A stretch of DNA of 64,000 bases, taken from assembly GCA_017893485.1 (NCBI GenBank), contig CM030368.1, positions 175,060,004 through 175,124,003 on the forward strand, in the 5' to 3' direction. Of the stretch, positions 35,555-46,873 are shown piece after piece. Origin of the DNA: Hemerocallis citrina (taxonomy: Eukaryota > Streptophyta > Magnoliopsida > Asparagales > Asphodelaceae). The translations under genes were made by a program, and so were the position numbers. Numbering within the stretch: the first letter of the stretch is position 1; each line of letters begins with the position of its first letter. A model generated the notes under the pieces. That model ran no database searches. It was not told the origin of the DNA and saw only the letters and a program-made list of their open reading frames with translations.

Positions 35555-37719
35555 ATGTCTAGGGTGTTGTCTGGGAGTGCGACCTCCACCTCAGACCAAG
35601 GGAGTGATCGGCTGTTGGTAGTCCCCTAAACCGTGGACAAGGGGAAGAAGGTTGTTGGGTCGGTGGTTGTCAAGACGATAGTGGAGGAGGTGAGGAGAGT
35701 GGGGGAGTCGGGGAGGCTACCGTCCACTTTGTCTAACCTTGGGAGAATCAGAGAGTACTCCGACGATCTTCTTGCCAAGGTTATCTACGGGAGCTCGGCT
35801 TCGTACGAGGAGAACAAGTCGAAGGAATGCTCCGAAGTTGACAACATCCTTTCGGTTCTCACGGAGAGGGACTTGCTGCGCATTAGAAGAAGCTTTATGA
35901 TACCGGCTAAGTTTACCCTCCTTCTTTCGGGTTCGGGGTTCCGAGCATGTTTGGCGACCTTGCCAGATACGTGCATCTTCCCATTTGATGCACTCAATGC
36001 CGGGCTTCGTCTACCCCTATCGTTGTTCGTGATTGAGGTATTGCAGTGGTATGTACTGAGCCCTGTTCAGTACATGCCGAACATGTGGCGGCATGTCATC
36101 GGCTTCATACTTCAGTGCCAAGCAGTGGGGGTTGAGCCTCAGCTCAGCATCCTCCGAAGCCTTTATCGGATCCACCGTATGAGCAAAATAGAGTGCCAGT
36201 ACTATTTGTCACTACGACGGGGTGTGAAATTGATCGAGAACCTGAACTCCATCAAGTTCTGGAAAGAGATATTTCTTGATCCGGGGTAGCGAACTGTGGG
36301 ATTTTCCTACGAGATGGAGGAAGATTGTGCCGAGGTGGGCGAAGGCCGAGCCCATATTGAATCTAGAGGAAGATAAGGTCTTATCGAAACTCCTCGGTCG
36401 CCCTACCTTAAGTTGGAAGGATATGACCGAGGAGGTTCTCTTTGGTGGGGGTCTCAGTCCAATCGACCCCAGTATGCTTAAGATATTTCCCTTCGTTTTT
36501 ATTTTCTTTTAATCTTGCTTTCTTCGTGTGCTAACTTTTTGACCTTTGTTCCTACAAAGGCCCCTGATATGGATTTCTATGCGATGCTATTCGATCGAGG
36601 AGGAGTAGGTGGGAAGGCCCCCGATAGCAAGAAGAGGAAGAGAACAATAGTGGGGCCATCGTCTGGCCGAACTGCGAAAGGTTCGGCGGTGGCAGCCCCA
36701 GTGGTTAACTTGGAGTCTCCATCTTCCACTCCGCCTTCCCCGTCTGCCACTCTTGTCCAGTCTACCCTTCCTGACCTTTCAGCCGAGAATTCACTCTCGG
36801 TGCTACACTGGCGCTCGAGGTGCCACCGCTTACCGTCGAGGCGGAGACGATTCTTACCGAGGAGCACAAAAGGCACTTCGTCCATGATTGGAGAGTGATG
36901 AAGCATGATGGCTTCTTAGGGGACTCTGCTATGAGCATGCAAGCAATTTGTCACCTGCCAACCCCGAAGGACCGAGCAGCGTTGAATGCGGGGACAATGG
37001 GCAAGGATGCCCTCGAGATTCCTAGGGCGACCATGTCGGTGAGTAGTTATTTAGACTCTCAAAACATAGGAATTTTTCTTGCGTTTCGCTTAGTTTTTCC
37101 CTTGTTTTTTTTGTAGATCACATGCCACTTTAGTCACCTTTTGAAGCAGTTTGCCGAGCAAGAGAAGGAGCTCAAAGTGGCGAGTGACAAGGATCGGTCG
37201 GGGAGATCCAAGGCCGTAAAGATGTACAAGGCAGAGCGGCGTCTGTCAGAGTCTCAGGCTGCTCAAATCAGCCTCCTCGAGTCTGCCTTGGTGAAGGAAA
37301 ATGAGAAGAACATCTTGGAGATGGCGAGGGAGGAAAAAAAGAAGGAGAGGGCTGACACGGAGAGGGAGATGGCCGTGAAGGCTACCGAAGACGTGGCGAG
37401 AGAGAAGGAAGCGGCAGTGGAAGCGGCTGCGGAGGTGATTAGGGCCAAGGCAAAAGCGCACATGCGCACGAACATGGAACAGTCCTATGCTAGGGCCCTT
37501 AAACATGTGGCAGCTCGCTTCCCTGGCTTCGATAGCTCGGGGTACAGTTTGTACACCCTTCTTGAAGGCAAAGTGGTCGAGGGGGCAGAAGGCACTGGTG
37601 GAGGCGAAGAGGAAGAAGAAGATAGAGAGGAAGAGGAGGATGTCATGGTGGATCCGCAGTCGGTGATCGTGGGGGTACCGGAGGCGATCGCGGAGCAGCC
37701 CACCAAGGTGGCTCCTTGA
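35555..37719 (+). pseudogene. Antisense ORF of element D: PF04195-like 'putative gypsy type transposon' protein with coiled coil
   Basis: It runs opposite to element D pol. ATG at 35555 is in frame with the long segment from 35633, separated by a TAA at 35627. The protein shows FPFDALNAGLRLPLSLFVIE, LSPVQYMPNMWRHVIGFIL and GVEPQLSILRSLYRI, the conserved core of the Putative gypsy type transposon family, whose function is unknown. A frameshift near 36280 leads into RGSELWDFPTRWRK. An intron at 36472-36559 and a canonical one at 37039-37116 (GTGAGT...TTTTTGTAG) connect to a Lys/Glu-rich coiled-coil region (37141-37500) and an acidic tail with a Glu run, ending with TGA at 37717-37719. An aberrant stop and one frameshift indicate decay. 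Confidence 0.8.
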
Positions 37720-37899
37720 CTTTTTGTATCTGCACTTGTTGTTTTTTCTTAGTGCTTTTGTATTGATGCCTTATAGCGGACTGGCTACTGCTCTGGTATC
37801 TTCTTTTTGGAAATGAAATGAGCTTCTTTGGACTCAATGTTTGGCTGCGAGGCTTAAAGTTCTTAGTTTTCTAGCATTTGAACTTAGGATCAATTTTGT

Positions 37900-38567
37900 A
37901 GCTCCCCTTGGACCCAGCACTTAGCCTCCTTAGATTTAGAACTCATAACTATCTTGTAGCTATATTTGAAGTCCAGGCATTTTACATTTCTTTCTTTGAT
38001 TGGTTTCCCCAGGGTAGCGAGGCATCACATCTCTGCTCTAAGCTAGGCGTTATGAAGTTAGGGCTCGCTCGGTCTCGGGAGATGCTTTTTAAAGCGGAGC
38101 GGGAGTTAGGTTATTTGAGGTTGACCTTGGGTCGCAGAGATATCGAGATGAGACATCTTGAAGAGAGAGTTCGCTAAGTGCCCCCTGACGGTGAGGACGC
38201 CTGCCCTGCGATTGCTGTAAGACAGGGTTTGAGGCTCAAGTTTCTTTGCCACTCTTTATTCGAAGCGAGATCCGAGAGGGACGAATTAAAGAACGTGGTG
38301 CTGGAGAAGAGTCTGGAAGCGGCTCATCTTCGGAGGACTATCTCCGAGGCCTCGCAGGGCATTAGTTCAGGCCGAGTGCCTCACTTGAAGCTCAGAGTGA
38401 CAGATGACTCTATCAAAGAGCGGGTCGTTGAGTTAGAAGCGGAGAACCTTCGTTTGCAACGACTTTCGGAGGGGAGCAACGTTAGAAGCACTTGTTCCCC
38501 TCGAGATGAGTACGCCCAAGGAAGATCGCTCCACGAGTTAGCGCTTCGTTCGCCTCCTCTTTTGTGA
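37900..38567 (+). pseudogene. Second antisense coiled-coil ORF of element D
   Basis: A splice-acceptor-like tract ends at about 38012 (TTTCCCCAG). After it, the + strand is open: LGVMKLGLARSREMLFKAER, then TLGRRDIEMRHLEERVR and a stop at 38175-38177. It resumes in frame with an Arg/Glu-rich segment (FEARSERDELKNVVLEKSLE, VVELEAENLRLQRL) to a TGA at 38565-38567. The heptad-like Leu/Glu pattern suggests a coiled coil. It may be the 3' part of the protein above. An AATAAA at 38872-38877 could end this antisense transcript. I see no known domain. Confidence 0.55.
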
Positions 38568-38945
38568 AATCCTGGGGATGCTCAGAGCGGAGTGGCCAGC
38601 TCGTTGAGCAGAGCATCTGTTGGCATGACAGCTAAGTCTATGGGCCCCGATAGTGCCACTCGACTCACAAGCCACGAGGGGGAGGCATGGTGCTCGTTAT
38701 CCTCGTGTATCTCTTAATAGAAGTGTACCACTTCCTAGGAGGAGTTAGGGCGAGACTTCATAGTTGTGTAGGAGTCTGTAGTTTTGAATAAGACTTGTAT
38801 CTCCATCTTTGGCGGAACAAAACATTCGTAGCATAGTCTTTGAATAAGACTTGTATCTTGACGTTTAATGGAATAAAATTATTTGTAGTGTTCGAGCAAT
38901 GTTTTAGTCGAACGAGTTTCTTTCACCTAATAACATTGTGTTTAC

Positions 38946-39420
38946 CAGTTTTCAACAGTCATGGGAGCAATTTCGAATGGTGAGTTACTTTGTACTCACT
39001 TGTTTGCAAGTAGCTAAAGTAGCATCGAACCAAGTGTTGGACTCCAAACTTTTCGTTTAGAGAGTTTTCAACAGTTGTGGGAGCAATTTCGAATGGTGAG
39101 CTACTTCGTACTCGCTTGTTTGCAATTAGCTAAAGTAGCATCAAGCCAAGTATTGGAGTCCGAACTTGTTGTTTAGAGAGTTTTCAACAATTGTGGGAGC
39201 AATTTCGAATGGTGAGCTACTTTGTACTCGCTTGTTTGCAAGCAGCTAAAGCAGCATCAAACCAAGTGTTGGACTCCGAACTTGTCGTTTAGAGAGTTTT
39301 CAACAGTTAGTTTTGGGAGCAATTTCGAATGATGAGCTAGTTCGTACTCTCTTATTCGCAAGTAGCTAAAGTAGCATCAAACCAAGTGTTGGACTCCAAA
39401 CTTTTCATTTAGAGAGTTTT
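38946..39420 (-). repeat. Tandem array, about 117 bp x 4 (element D)
   Basis: Each unit contains TTTTCAACAGTTGTGGGAGC and CAATTTCGAATGGTGAGCTA and ends near GTTTAGAGAG. The reverse complement matches the 115-bp units of element C (53031-53390), which have the words GAAATTGCTCCCACAGCCGT and GGAGTCCAACACTTGG. So elements C and D are related and lie in opposite orientations. Confidence 0.9.
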
Positions 39421-39623
39421 CGTACTTAGAGTCTGCACTTTTGGTGTAAGATAACCAGAACATTTAGAGAATAGGTTTTCTGAGAAATAAATTGTTTTTA
39501 TTAGAGAGAACTAAGTTGCTGCTTCTGAGTTGCAAGCCTTTATTACACTTGAAAAAATCAACTAAATAAGAAAAGAAAAAAACTTAGAAATACTCTAGGA
39601 TTAGAAGTTGCTTGGAGCGGTGT

Positions 39624-40830
39624 TTAAACACAATCTTGGTACTTCAACAAGTGTTCCACATTCCATGTTCTTGGTACTGTCTTGCCCCCCGGGTCTTCAA
39701 GTTGATAAGTGCCAGGGCGAACAACTTTGGAGATCCTGTATGGCCCTTCCCAATTAGGAGACAGTTTCACTTTCTTAGCCGAAAAAGAAATAGATAGTTT
39801 TCTTAGAACCATATCTCCTTCTTTGAGATTTGTAGGGCAGACTCTCTTGTTATAGGACTGCTAAATCCTAAGCCAATAGATCTCCTGACGGATGAAGGAT
39901 CTTTCTTGAATATCATTGATGAGGTCCAAGTTGTCCCGAAGTTGGTTCGAATTTTGCTCTTCATTGAATGCAATCAAGCAGGGAGAAGGTAGGCCAACTT
40001 CCAGTGAGATGACGGCTTCGGAGCCGTAAGTGTGGTTGAAGGGAAATTCTCCTGTGGGGGTCCTCTTAGTAGTGCGGTAGCTCCAGTGCATAATGGAGAG
40101 TTGGTCGACCCATAATCCCTTGGTAGACTTGTCTAGTCTCTTCTTTAGGCCGAAGAGAATTTGCCGATTGGTGTTCTCTGCTTGACCATTAGATTGCGGG
40201 TGGGATATCGATGAGAATCTTTGCTGGATGCCGAGGTCCGTACAAAAATTGCGAAAGGTTGCCCCCATAAATTGGGTCCCATTGTCTGTTACTAAGATTC
40301 GAGGTACACCAAATCTGCAGACGTTGTTCTTCCAAAAGAACCATTGGAATCTGTTCTCTATGATTGTCTTTAAAGACTTGGATTCAATCCATTTGGAGAA
40401 GTAGTCGATTGCAATGACAAGGAACTTCAGCTAACCCAGTGCTGGAGGGAAAGGCCCGAGCAAGTCCATCCCCTACATTGCGAAAGGGATTGGACTGGAT
40501 AAGGAGGAGAGCTGGGCTTGTGGTAAGTGCCTAATAGTTGAGAACTTTTGGCAGGGGGCTCATTGGCGAACGTGCTGTTCGGCGTCGCTAAGGAGTGTGG
40601 GCTAGAAATATCTATAATTTAAGATTTTGCGGGCGAGGGAACTTGCTCCCAAATGACCAACGCACATCCCTTCATGGGTCTTCTTTAGAGAAAGCTGGGC
40701 CTCTTCGGGGGAGAGACATCTCAAGTAGGGTCTGCCGTCCACTTGAGTGTAAGAGCACTTGTACATGACCCCTTCGATGAGCGTGTACCGTTCGGCTCTA
40801 ATTCTAATTCTTCTCGCCTCTTTAGGGTCT
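39624..40830 (-). pseudogene. Tat-like integrase of element D
   Basis: The minus strand reads, from 40740, a zinc-binding part (HEGMCVGHLGASSLARKILN, then CQKF after stops). The core follows with VIAIDYFSKWIESKSL (first Asp), ILVTDNGTQFMG (second Asp) and SNGQAENTNRQIL with the catalytic Glu intact, then HTYGSEAVISLEVGLPS. The C-terminal segment is LSPNWEGPYRISKVVRPGTY and WNVEHLLKYQ. These are Tat-lineage forms. Stops at the Trp of YYWPT, near 40432 and near 39862 inactivate it. Reverse transcriptase is not in the window because element G is inserted at 40831. Confidence 0.9.
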
Positions 40831-40831
40831 G

Positions 40832-40855
40832 TGTAATACCTCAGGTAATATAATA

Positions 40856-40922
<67 letters not shown>

Positions 40923-43900
40923 GTCTATATATATTGTAGTGTTTGCTTGATTATATATATGAATGATGCAGTGCGATTAATTTGCTGGATTGTTCGTGTG
41001 GATGGTTGCGTTCATGGTGGTGCACGAGAATGAGAGAACCAATACTAGTACATACACTAGTTTTGAGTGTGATATATATGCAAATATTTAATTGTATGGT
41101 ACTACAATGAATATTTTTTTGCATGCACTCAAATCCCACCTCTCATCTCTCATCTCATCTTGATCAAAGGCTAAAAATTTCAGCCATGCAAAATATCCCC
41201 AAAACCATGAGCTAGATAATCTAGTTTTGGAGAAACCATCATGCCACCTCACCCCCCATACACCATATGGCCAGCAAACCGCCCTTGCACCCCTTACTCC
41301 TCTCATTTCATTATTAAACCCCTCCCTTTCACTCTCATTCAATTCTGAAATTTTCAGGGAAAAAAAAAGAAAGAGAAGGAGAAAGAAAGAAGGTAAGAAA
41401 AAGAGGGAAATCAAGAGCTTTGGAGAAGGAATCAAGGAGGAAGGCCAAACTATTCTCTTCTTAAACTGGAAGGCCAAACTATTCTCTTCTTAAACTACCC
41501 TCAAGGGTGGGGAGTTCTCTAAACTTGTTCTTGTTTCACTTGTTTGAGTTCTTGCATGAAATGAGTAATAATAGTATGAGGATGATTGATTAGAAGTAGT
41601 TGTTTAGAATCTGAAACTGAAACAGAAAAATATGATCTGCATGCTATATTCCCGAATTTTCAGAGAGCAAAATAAATAGAATTTGATCTGGAAATTTTTA
41701 CAGAATGATCTTATGGATGTCTAGAAGCTACATGATTAATTTTTTATTTTTCTGATATTATTTAGTATTTTAATCAAATCAGTTTTGATGACTGGGTCGT
41801 AAGGCAAAGACTGGTTCTGTCTATTGTGGAAACTGAACTTGTAGGAATTCTTAGAATTAATTGATACATGATCTACTTCTGAAATTTTTACCATGATATC
41901 ATGAATGAATCTAAACCCTACAGAAAGTTATTGGAATTAGTTGGACGACATTTGATGCATGTTCAAAATTAATTAAGTAAGAGTATTCATGACAGTGACT
42001 GAACAACAGCAGAACTTTTATGCATGATTATAATAGGTAGAACTCATTGAATACTTGGATTCTGGATGTGATCTTTTGTGCATGTTATACATGATGATTT
42101 CTAGTTTCTGAAAATGCAAATATGATGACCATTTCTTATGCATGTGATTTATTATGAATATTTAAGTGAGTACGGTGCATAACTTAATCAGTATTGACAC
42201 CCTGATAAGATGATACCTTTATGGCTCTGTATAAGTAGAATTTGAGGAAGTGTACAACTAGGAAATTGTAGTAGACATCATGAGCTTTCCAAAAAGCCTT
42301 ATGTTAAGAAATTTCTGTTAGTAGAGTAAGAGATATGATTTTTGCAAGTTGGGATAGAACCCAGATTTTGAGCTATAGGCTCTGTTTGTGTAGTGCATTA
42401 TGTGTGGTTCTGTATACCTGAGGAAAATGATTGTTTTAGGGTAATCAAATGAAACAATTTGGATTGGTGATCAACTAGAAAGTTGTGGAGAACATTCACA
42501 TCTTTCCATAGAACCTGAATTTGCATCATTCCGATGAGCGGGTAAAGTTTTATGCTATCGGTAAGGTGCAGTCAGTGTACAGGAAGTACACAGGCTGAGG
42601 TTTGTGATGCTAGTTTGAGCAACTAGCTAATTGAATCTGAGGTGATGATCAACAAGAGAGTTGTAGACTAGGTCTTTAGCTTTTCAGATTGGGCTAGAAC
42701 ACCTAAATTTGAGTTGTATTGTGGGAGGTATGTCCTTTCTAAGTTTTAGGCAGAAACAGTAGAGTTGGCTTAGTCATGATTTTTAACTAAGTATTGGAAG
42801 TACCCTTTCCCCTCTTGTGAATAAGAGTTAATAACTTGTTATTTGGGATGATTGGTGTTATTTTTACTGGTCTTGTTGGTGTTTGACTCCTGTTGAGGAT
42901 TGTGGTGACTTGTGTTAGTCACAAGGGTAAGGTGATACCCTACGTCTATCGACCCCAAGATTTGAACTTCCACCGAGGTGTTGGACGTCCGAATTGGTGC
43001 CATCGAGTTGTATTCATGCCGATTAAGGATGAATGCGGGCTGTGGTGACGGTCAAATTCCAAGCTAGGGAAAGTGGCGAGCGGGACATGGTGTCGCAGGG
43101 GCCCCGAGTCGATAGGAAGATTTGAAGGAAACCCTTTATTTACCGGAATGATTAGAGTGAGCCTTGGATTAGAATGATGTATTAAGTGTATGAGCATTGC
43201 ATTAGTATTATCAGACCATAGTTGGGTGTTGTACTTTTCTTGTCGTAGGGATACTGATTTGGTTCTCAGGTTTGAGTTCGCGGGTCTCGTATCTCGATCT
43301 GTTAATTCCCAAAGAGCCGGGGTAAGGAACGGGGGGAGGAACTCCTATCTGATAGAGAGATTTGACCCTCGAGGCCGTCATGTTCCTATCCACATGGGTG
43401 TTGGTTTTTATATATATTATCTTGATGTCATGGGTACATGGTTTTATACCGGAAGGTTTTTCACGGATTTTTGAGTGAGATCCGTGTGCGGGTACAAAGT
43501 GGCAAATGCGATCACCACTTTAGGGACTGCAGAATCGGACTAGACTGAATGAATGCAACCTCCTTAGACACTGATATCTATTGGAAACAGGTTGTATACA
43601 AGAGTAGGATGCATGGCGCGGGTTCGAATCCCTAAAAGTGGAGAAAGACGGCTAGATTTGGGGGTGTATGTATCATGGGATGCATGCGTTTTCAAAGTCT
43701 TGCTTGCATTAGAATAAGGCATGTGATTGATGCATTTAGTTGTTAGATCATGGCATACAACACACTATAACCCGAATCCATTAAACCCTATTCACATCAC
43801 TTTTCTTTTTTGCATACATTATGGTTGTGGGTGCTAGTTTGGAGATCTCTATAATTATTAGCTTTGCGTCAGTCAAAGTACTGACGTTTCCCACCTTTTA

Positions 43901-44267
43901 GGTACCGGTCCTACATTTCGAGCAGGTGCAGAAATATCAGAATCGTGCAGCGGAAGGCTCAAGCCGAGAGGCAAGTCCTGGGGAAGCAGATTGACCACTC
44001 AGAGGAGTTTCGGTGGCGATCAATCGATTACCATTCTGGGAGGTAGCTGATAGATTACAAGTGGAGTTTGTAAATATTTTGTAATGAGTTAATGTAATTT
44101 TTAGTCTTGTTCAAGAACAAGATATTGGTTGTAATCGATGATGCAATGATTTTATTTGGTAATAAAAAGTTTTAAATTTTCGTGTTATTACTGTGTTGAG
44201 ATGCATTTGAAGGCAAAGATTCTGGTTGCATCACGGATGTCCGGCAATGGAGATCTGGGGCATTACA
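40832..44267 (+). repeat. 5' LTR of element G, 3436 bp
   Basis: Starts TGTAATACCTCAGGTAATAT and ends CTGGGGCATTACA, directly before the primer site. It aligns with 46874-49206 over their shared length. It carries a (TG)n(TA)n microsatellite at 40859-40919 that is absent from the 3' LTR. Open frames at 41088-41493 and 42946-43474 are part of the LTR and have no recognised domain. Confidence 0.9.
40859..40919 (+). repeat. (TG)n(TA)n microsatellite
   Basis: About 13 GT units followed by about 16 AT units within the 5' LTR of element G. Confidence 0.95.
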
Positions 44268-44271
44268 AAAG

Positions 44272-44283
44272 TGGTATCAGAGC
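44272..44283 (+). other. Primer-binding site of element G
   Basis: TGGTATCAGAGC, five bases after the LTR end, is the standard plant site complementary to the 3' end of initiator Met tRNA. Confidence 0.92.
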
Positions 44284-44487
44284 TGACTTCAAATTGCAGG
44301 CTAACATAGTAGGAAATTTGACTTAAAATGCCAAATAGCTGGGTTTAGTTTGGATTGCAGGAAGATCAAAACCATGATTATTGTACTTTCCCACTTATGT
44401 TTATGATTTTCCCTACATCTAGAACTAACCATGTATGTTTTCTTTCCTTGAAAAGCATCCAGAAGAATCAAGAACAACCACCGTGGA

Positions 44488-45494
44488 ATGGCTAAGGGCG
44501 AAGGCAGTAGGACCAACGGCACCAACTTCAATGCTGAAGCAGAGTTTACCTGTGTATACCAGATGATAGGAGAATTTGTGAAAGCTAGCAGAAACCAAGC
44601 ACTGCCACAATGAACACCAAGAGTTGCTGCACCCACAGACCCGATAAAGATTATGGAATTGTTCAAGAGGATGAAATCGACAGTCTTCGAAGGACAGACC
44701 GACCCAACAACTGCTGACGACTGGATACATCAGGTGGAAATGGTATTTAAAGTAATGATGACTCCAGAAGATAGCAAGGTTCGTCTAGCCACAATCATGC
44801 TGGAGAAGGACGCCGGAGTATGGTGGCATTCTGTGAAGCGTGGTCTTGGAGAAGGTCCAATCACTTGGGAATATTTTCTTAAAGAATTTTGGCAGCACTA
44901 TTTTCCCATGGATATGCAGGAAGAAAAGACGATGGAGTTCCACAACTTGAAGCAGGGAAGTATGTCTGTCAGGGAATATGCGACAAAATTTTCCCAGTTG
45001 TCACGGTATGCACCAGAGATGCTCCAGGAGGAAGCAAAGAAGGTCCAGAAGTTTGAGCAAGGTCTTAGGCCTAGACTAAGGTCAAGGATGGTTCCATTAG
45101 GCATTTGCCGATTCGACAAGCTAGTAAGGCGAGTTGCGGTGACAGAATTGGATATGATTAGAGTCAAGGCGAGGCCGAGACAAAGAAAAAGAGGAAGAAG
45201 TATATTCTCACCTCTGTCCATGACAATCGGAACTCAACTCATGAGTTCAGAAAGCTTAAAAAGACTATTCAGATGGTGGTGTGTTACTTTTGTAAGGAAC
45301 AAGGTCATTTCAAGAATCAAAGCTCAAAAAGAGCCCAGAAAAACACTTGCTATAACTGCGGAGAAGCCATGCACAATAAATCGAATTGTCCACTACTGCA
45401 GGGGAACCCCAATGACCAGTTTCGGAAGGTGGTCGATAAGGGAAGAAGGCTGTTCGCCAGGGACGAACTTCAGCTTGACTGGAAAGAAGTGTGA
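44488..45494 (+). pseudogene. Gag of element G with two zinc knuckles
   Basis: ATG at 44488 starts MAKGEGSRTNGTNFNAEAEF, in frame with the main segment but with a TGA at 44611-44613. The capsid core is intact from 44653: FEGQTDPTTADDWIHQVEMV, GVWWHSVKRGLGEGPITWEY and MEFHNLKQGSMSVREYATKF, a Retrotrans_gag domain. A frameshift at about 45210-45270 separates it from the knuckles at 45273-45494. The first knuckle, CYFCKEQGHFKNQS, has Ser in place of the last Cys; the second, CYNCGEAMHNKSNC, is a complete CX2CX4HX4C. Stop and frameshift make it a pseudogene. Confidence 0.88.
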
Positions 45495-45829
45495 AGTGGT
45501 GCATGGTCCAGAATAGCAATATATTTTGTTAGTTGCATTTTTGCAAGCCATGAATGACGAACTTGTAATATGTTCTGTAGTAAGATATTATGACTTTTTA
45601 TAAAGCATGAAAGTTTTTGGGCATTTGGTCATCTCTTGTCTGGTGCTTATTTTATTAAGTGTTTGGGATAAGGCATAAACCTAAAATTTTTTGCCTTTTC
45701 CTTGGTAAGCCTCACTTTCTTCTAAGGAGAGAGTGGTCACCGACCCTCAAGTAGTGCAACCGAGAGCTAGAAGACATGCTGAGAACTTGACTCGAGCACT
45801 AGAAGGGAGATTTGATGAAGCAAGAACGA

Positions 45830-46700
45830 TCATGAGTAGGGAGGCCCAGCATTCCAGACGAGGGATGAAGTAGGCCCCAGAATAATCTGTGGAGTGGGAT
45901 TGATCTCCAGTATTTCGGGACGAGAGCGACACTCACGGGGAGTTCATGCAATGAGGTCGGCTCCAGAATGATCCATGGAGTGAGACATTCCTCAGTATTC
46001 AGACGAGGGATGAAATAGGCCCTAGAATGATCTGTGGAATAGGAATTGGTCTCCAGTATTCCAGGGACGAGAGCGACGCTCATGGGAAAGATTGTGTGAC
46101 ATTGACTCTAGAATGATCCGTAGAGTGAGATAAACCCCAGTATTCCGGAATGTGGGATGAAAGAGGCCCCATAATGTTCTTTGGAGTGAGATTGGTCTCC
46201 AGTATTCCAGGGACGAGAGCAACATTCCCAAACAGGTTAGTGGGACATTGACACTAGAATGATCCAAAGAGTGAGATATTCCCCAGTAATCCAGGCGAGG
46301 GATGAAATAGAACCCAGAATGTTCTGTAGAGTGGGATTGATCTCCAGTATTCCGAGGAAGAGAGTAATACCCACGAAGGAATTCAGGGATGGGTGAGGGC
46401 TCCAGAATGATCCACGAAGCGAGATATTCCCCAGTATTCTAGATGAGGGATGAAATAGGCCCTAGAGTGATCTGTGGAGTGAGATTGATCTCCAGTATTT
46501 CGGGATGGGAGCAACACTTACGGGGAGCTCGTGTGATGAGGCCCCAGAATGGTTAGTGGTGTGGGATCGATCCCCAGTATTTCGGGACGACAGCACCATC
46601 CCCCAAGGTGATTCATCCCCAGTACAGTGGATGCGGGATGAGGCAGGCTCCAAAATGATCCACATGATGAGTTTGATCTCCAGGATGGAAGGATGCGTTG
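45830..46700 (+). repeat. Dimeric tandem array of element G, about 147 bp x 5-6
   Basis: Two related half-units alternate. One (about 60 bp) carries GAGTGAGATATTCCCCAGTA and the other (about 87 bp) carries GGATTGATCTCCAGTATTCC. Both begin near CCAGAATGATC. Starts fall at about 45878, 45963, 46022, 46110, 46170, 46256, 46315, 46403, 46464, 46545 and 46650. It occupies the place of pol. Open minus-strand frames here result from the repeat. Confidence 0.85.
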
Positions 46701-46858
46701 AGCACTTGAGGCTTGTGAGCTGGTATTGAGCACTTTAAGAGTGAGTTGCCGAGGGTGTTCCTTGAGAAATTGGAGATGATCAAGGAAAGCATCTTCTGAT
46801 CATCGACGATTGTCTGCTATTTTTCTCCCACCAGCATCGTTCTGGGGACAGAACGATT

Positions 46859-46873
46859 CTAAGGAGGGAGTAA
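46859..46873 (+). other. Polypurine tract of element G
   Basis: CTAAGGAGGGAGTAA lies directly before the 3' LTR and is nearly identical to that of element A. Confidence 0.85.

Larger units (their letters stand above)
34256..40831 (-). mobile_element. Element D: fragment of an autonomous Tat-like element
   Basis: In element sense (minus) the order is integrase (40830-39624), a 115-118-bp array (39420-38946), antisense ORFs (38567-35555) and a hairpin array (35225-34276). Then it is truncated against an LTR fragment. Tat-lineage elements are known to carry extra ORFs, often antisense, between pol and the 3' LTR, and hypervariable tandem repeats there. Upstream it is cut at 40831 by insertion of element G. 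No LTR of element D remains in the window. Confidence 0.8.

Noticed and set aside
41088..41493. Possible small gene in element G 5' LTR
   Set aside because: The same text occurs in the 3' LTR with changes, so it is LTR sequence.
45747..46733. Several minus-strand frames with repeated words
   Set aside because: They are translations of the dimeric array of element G.
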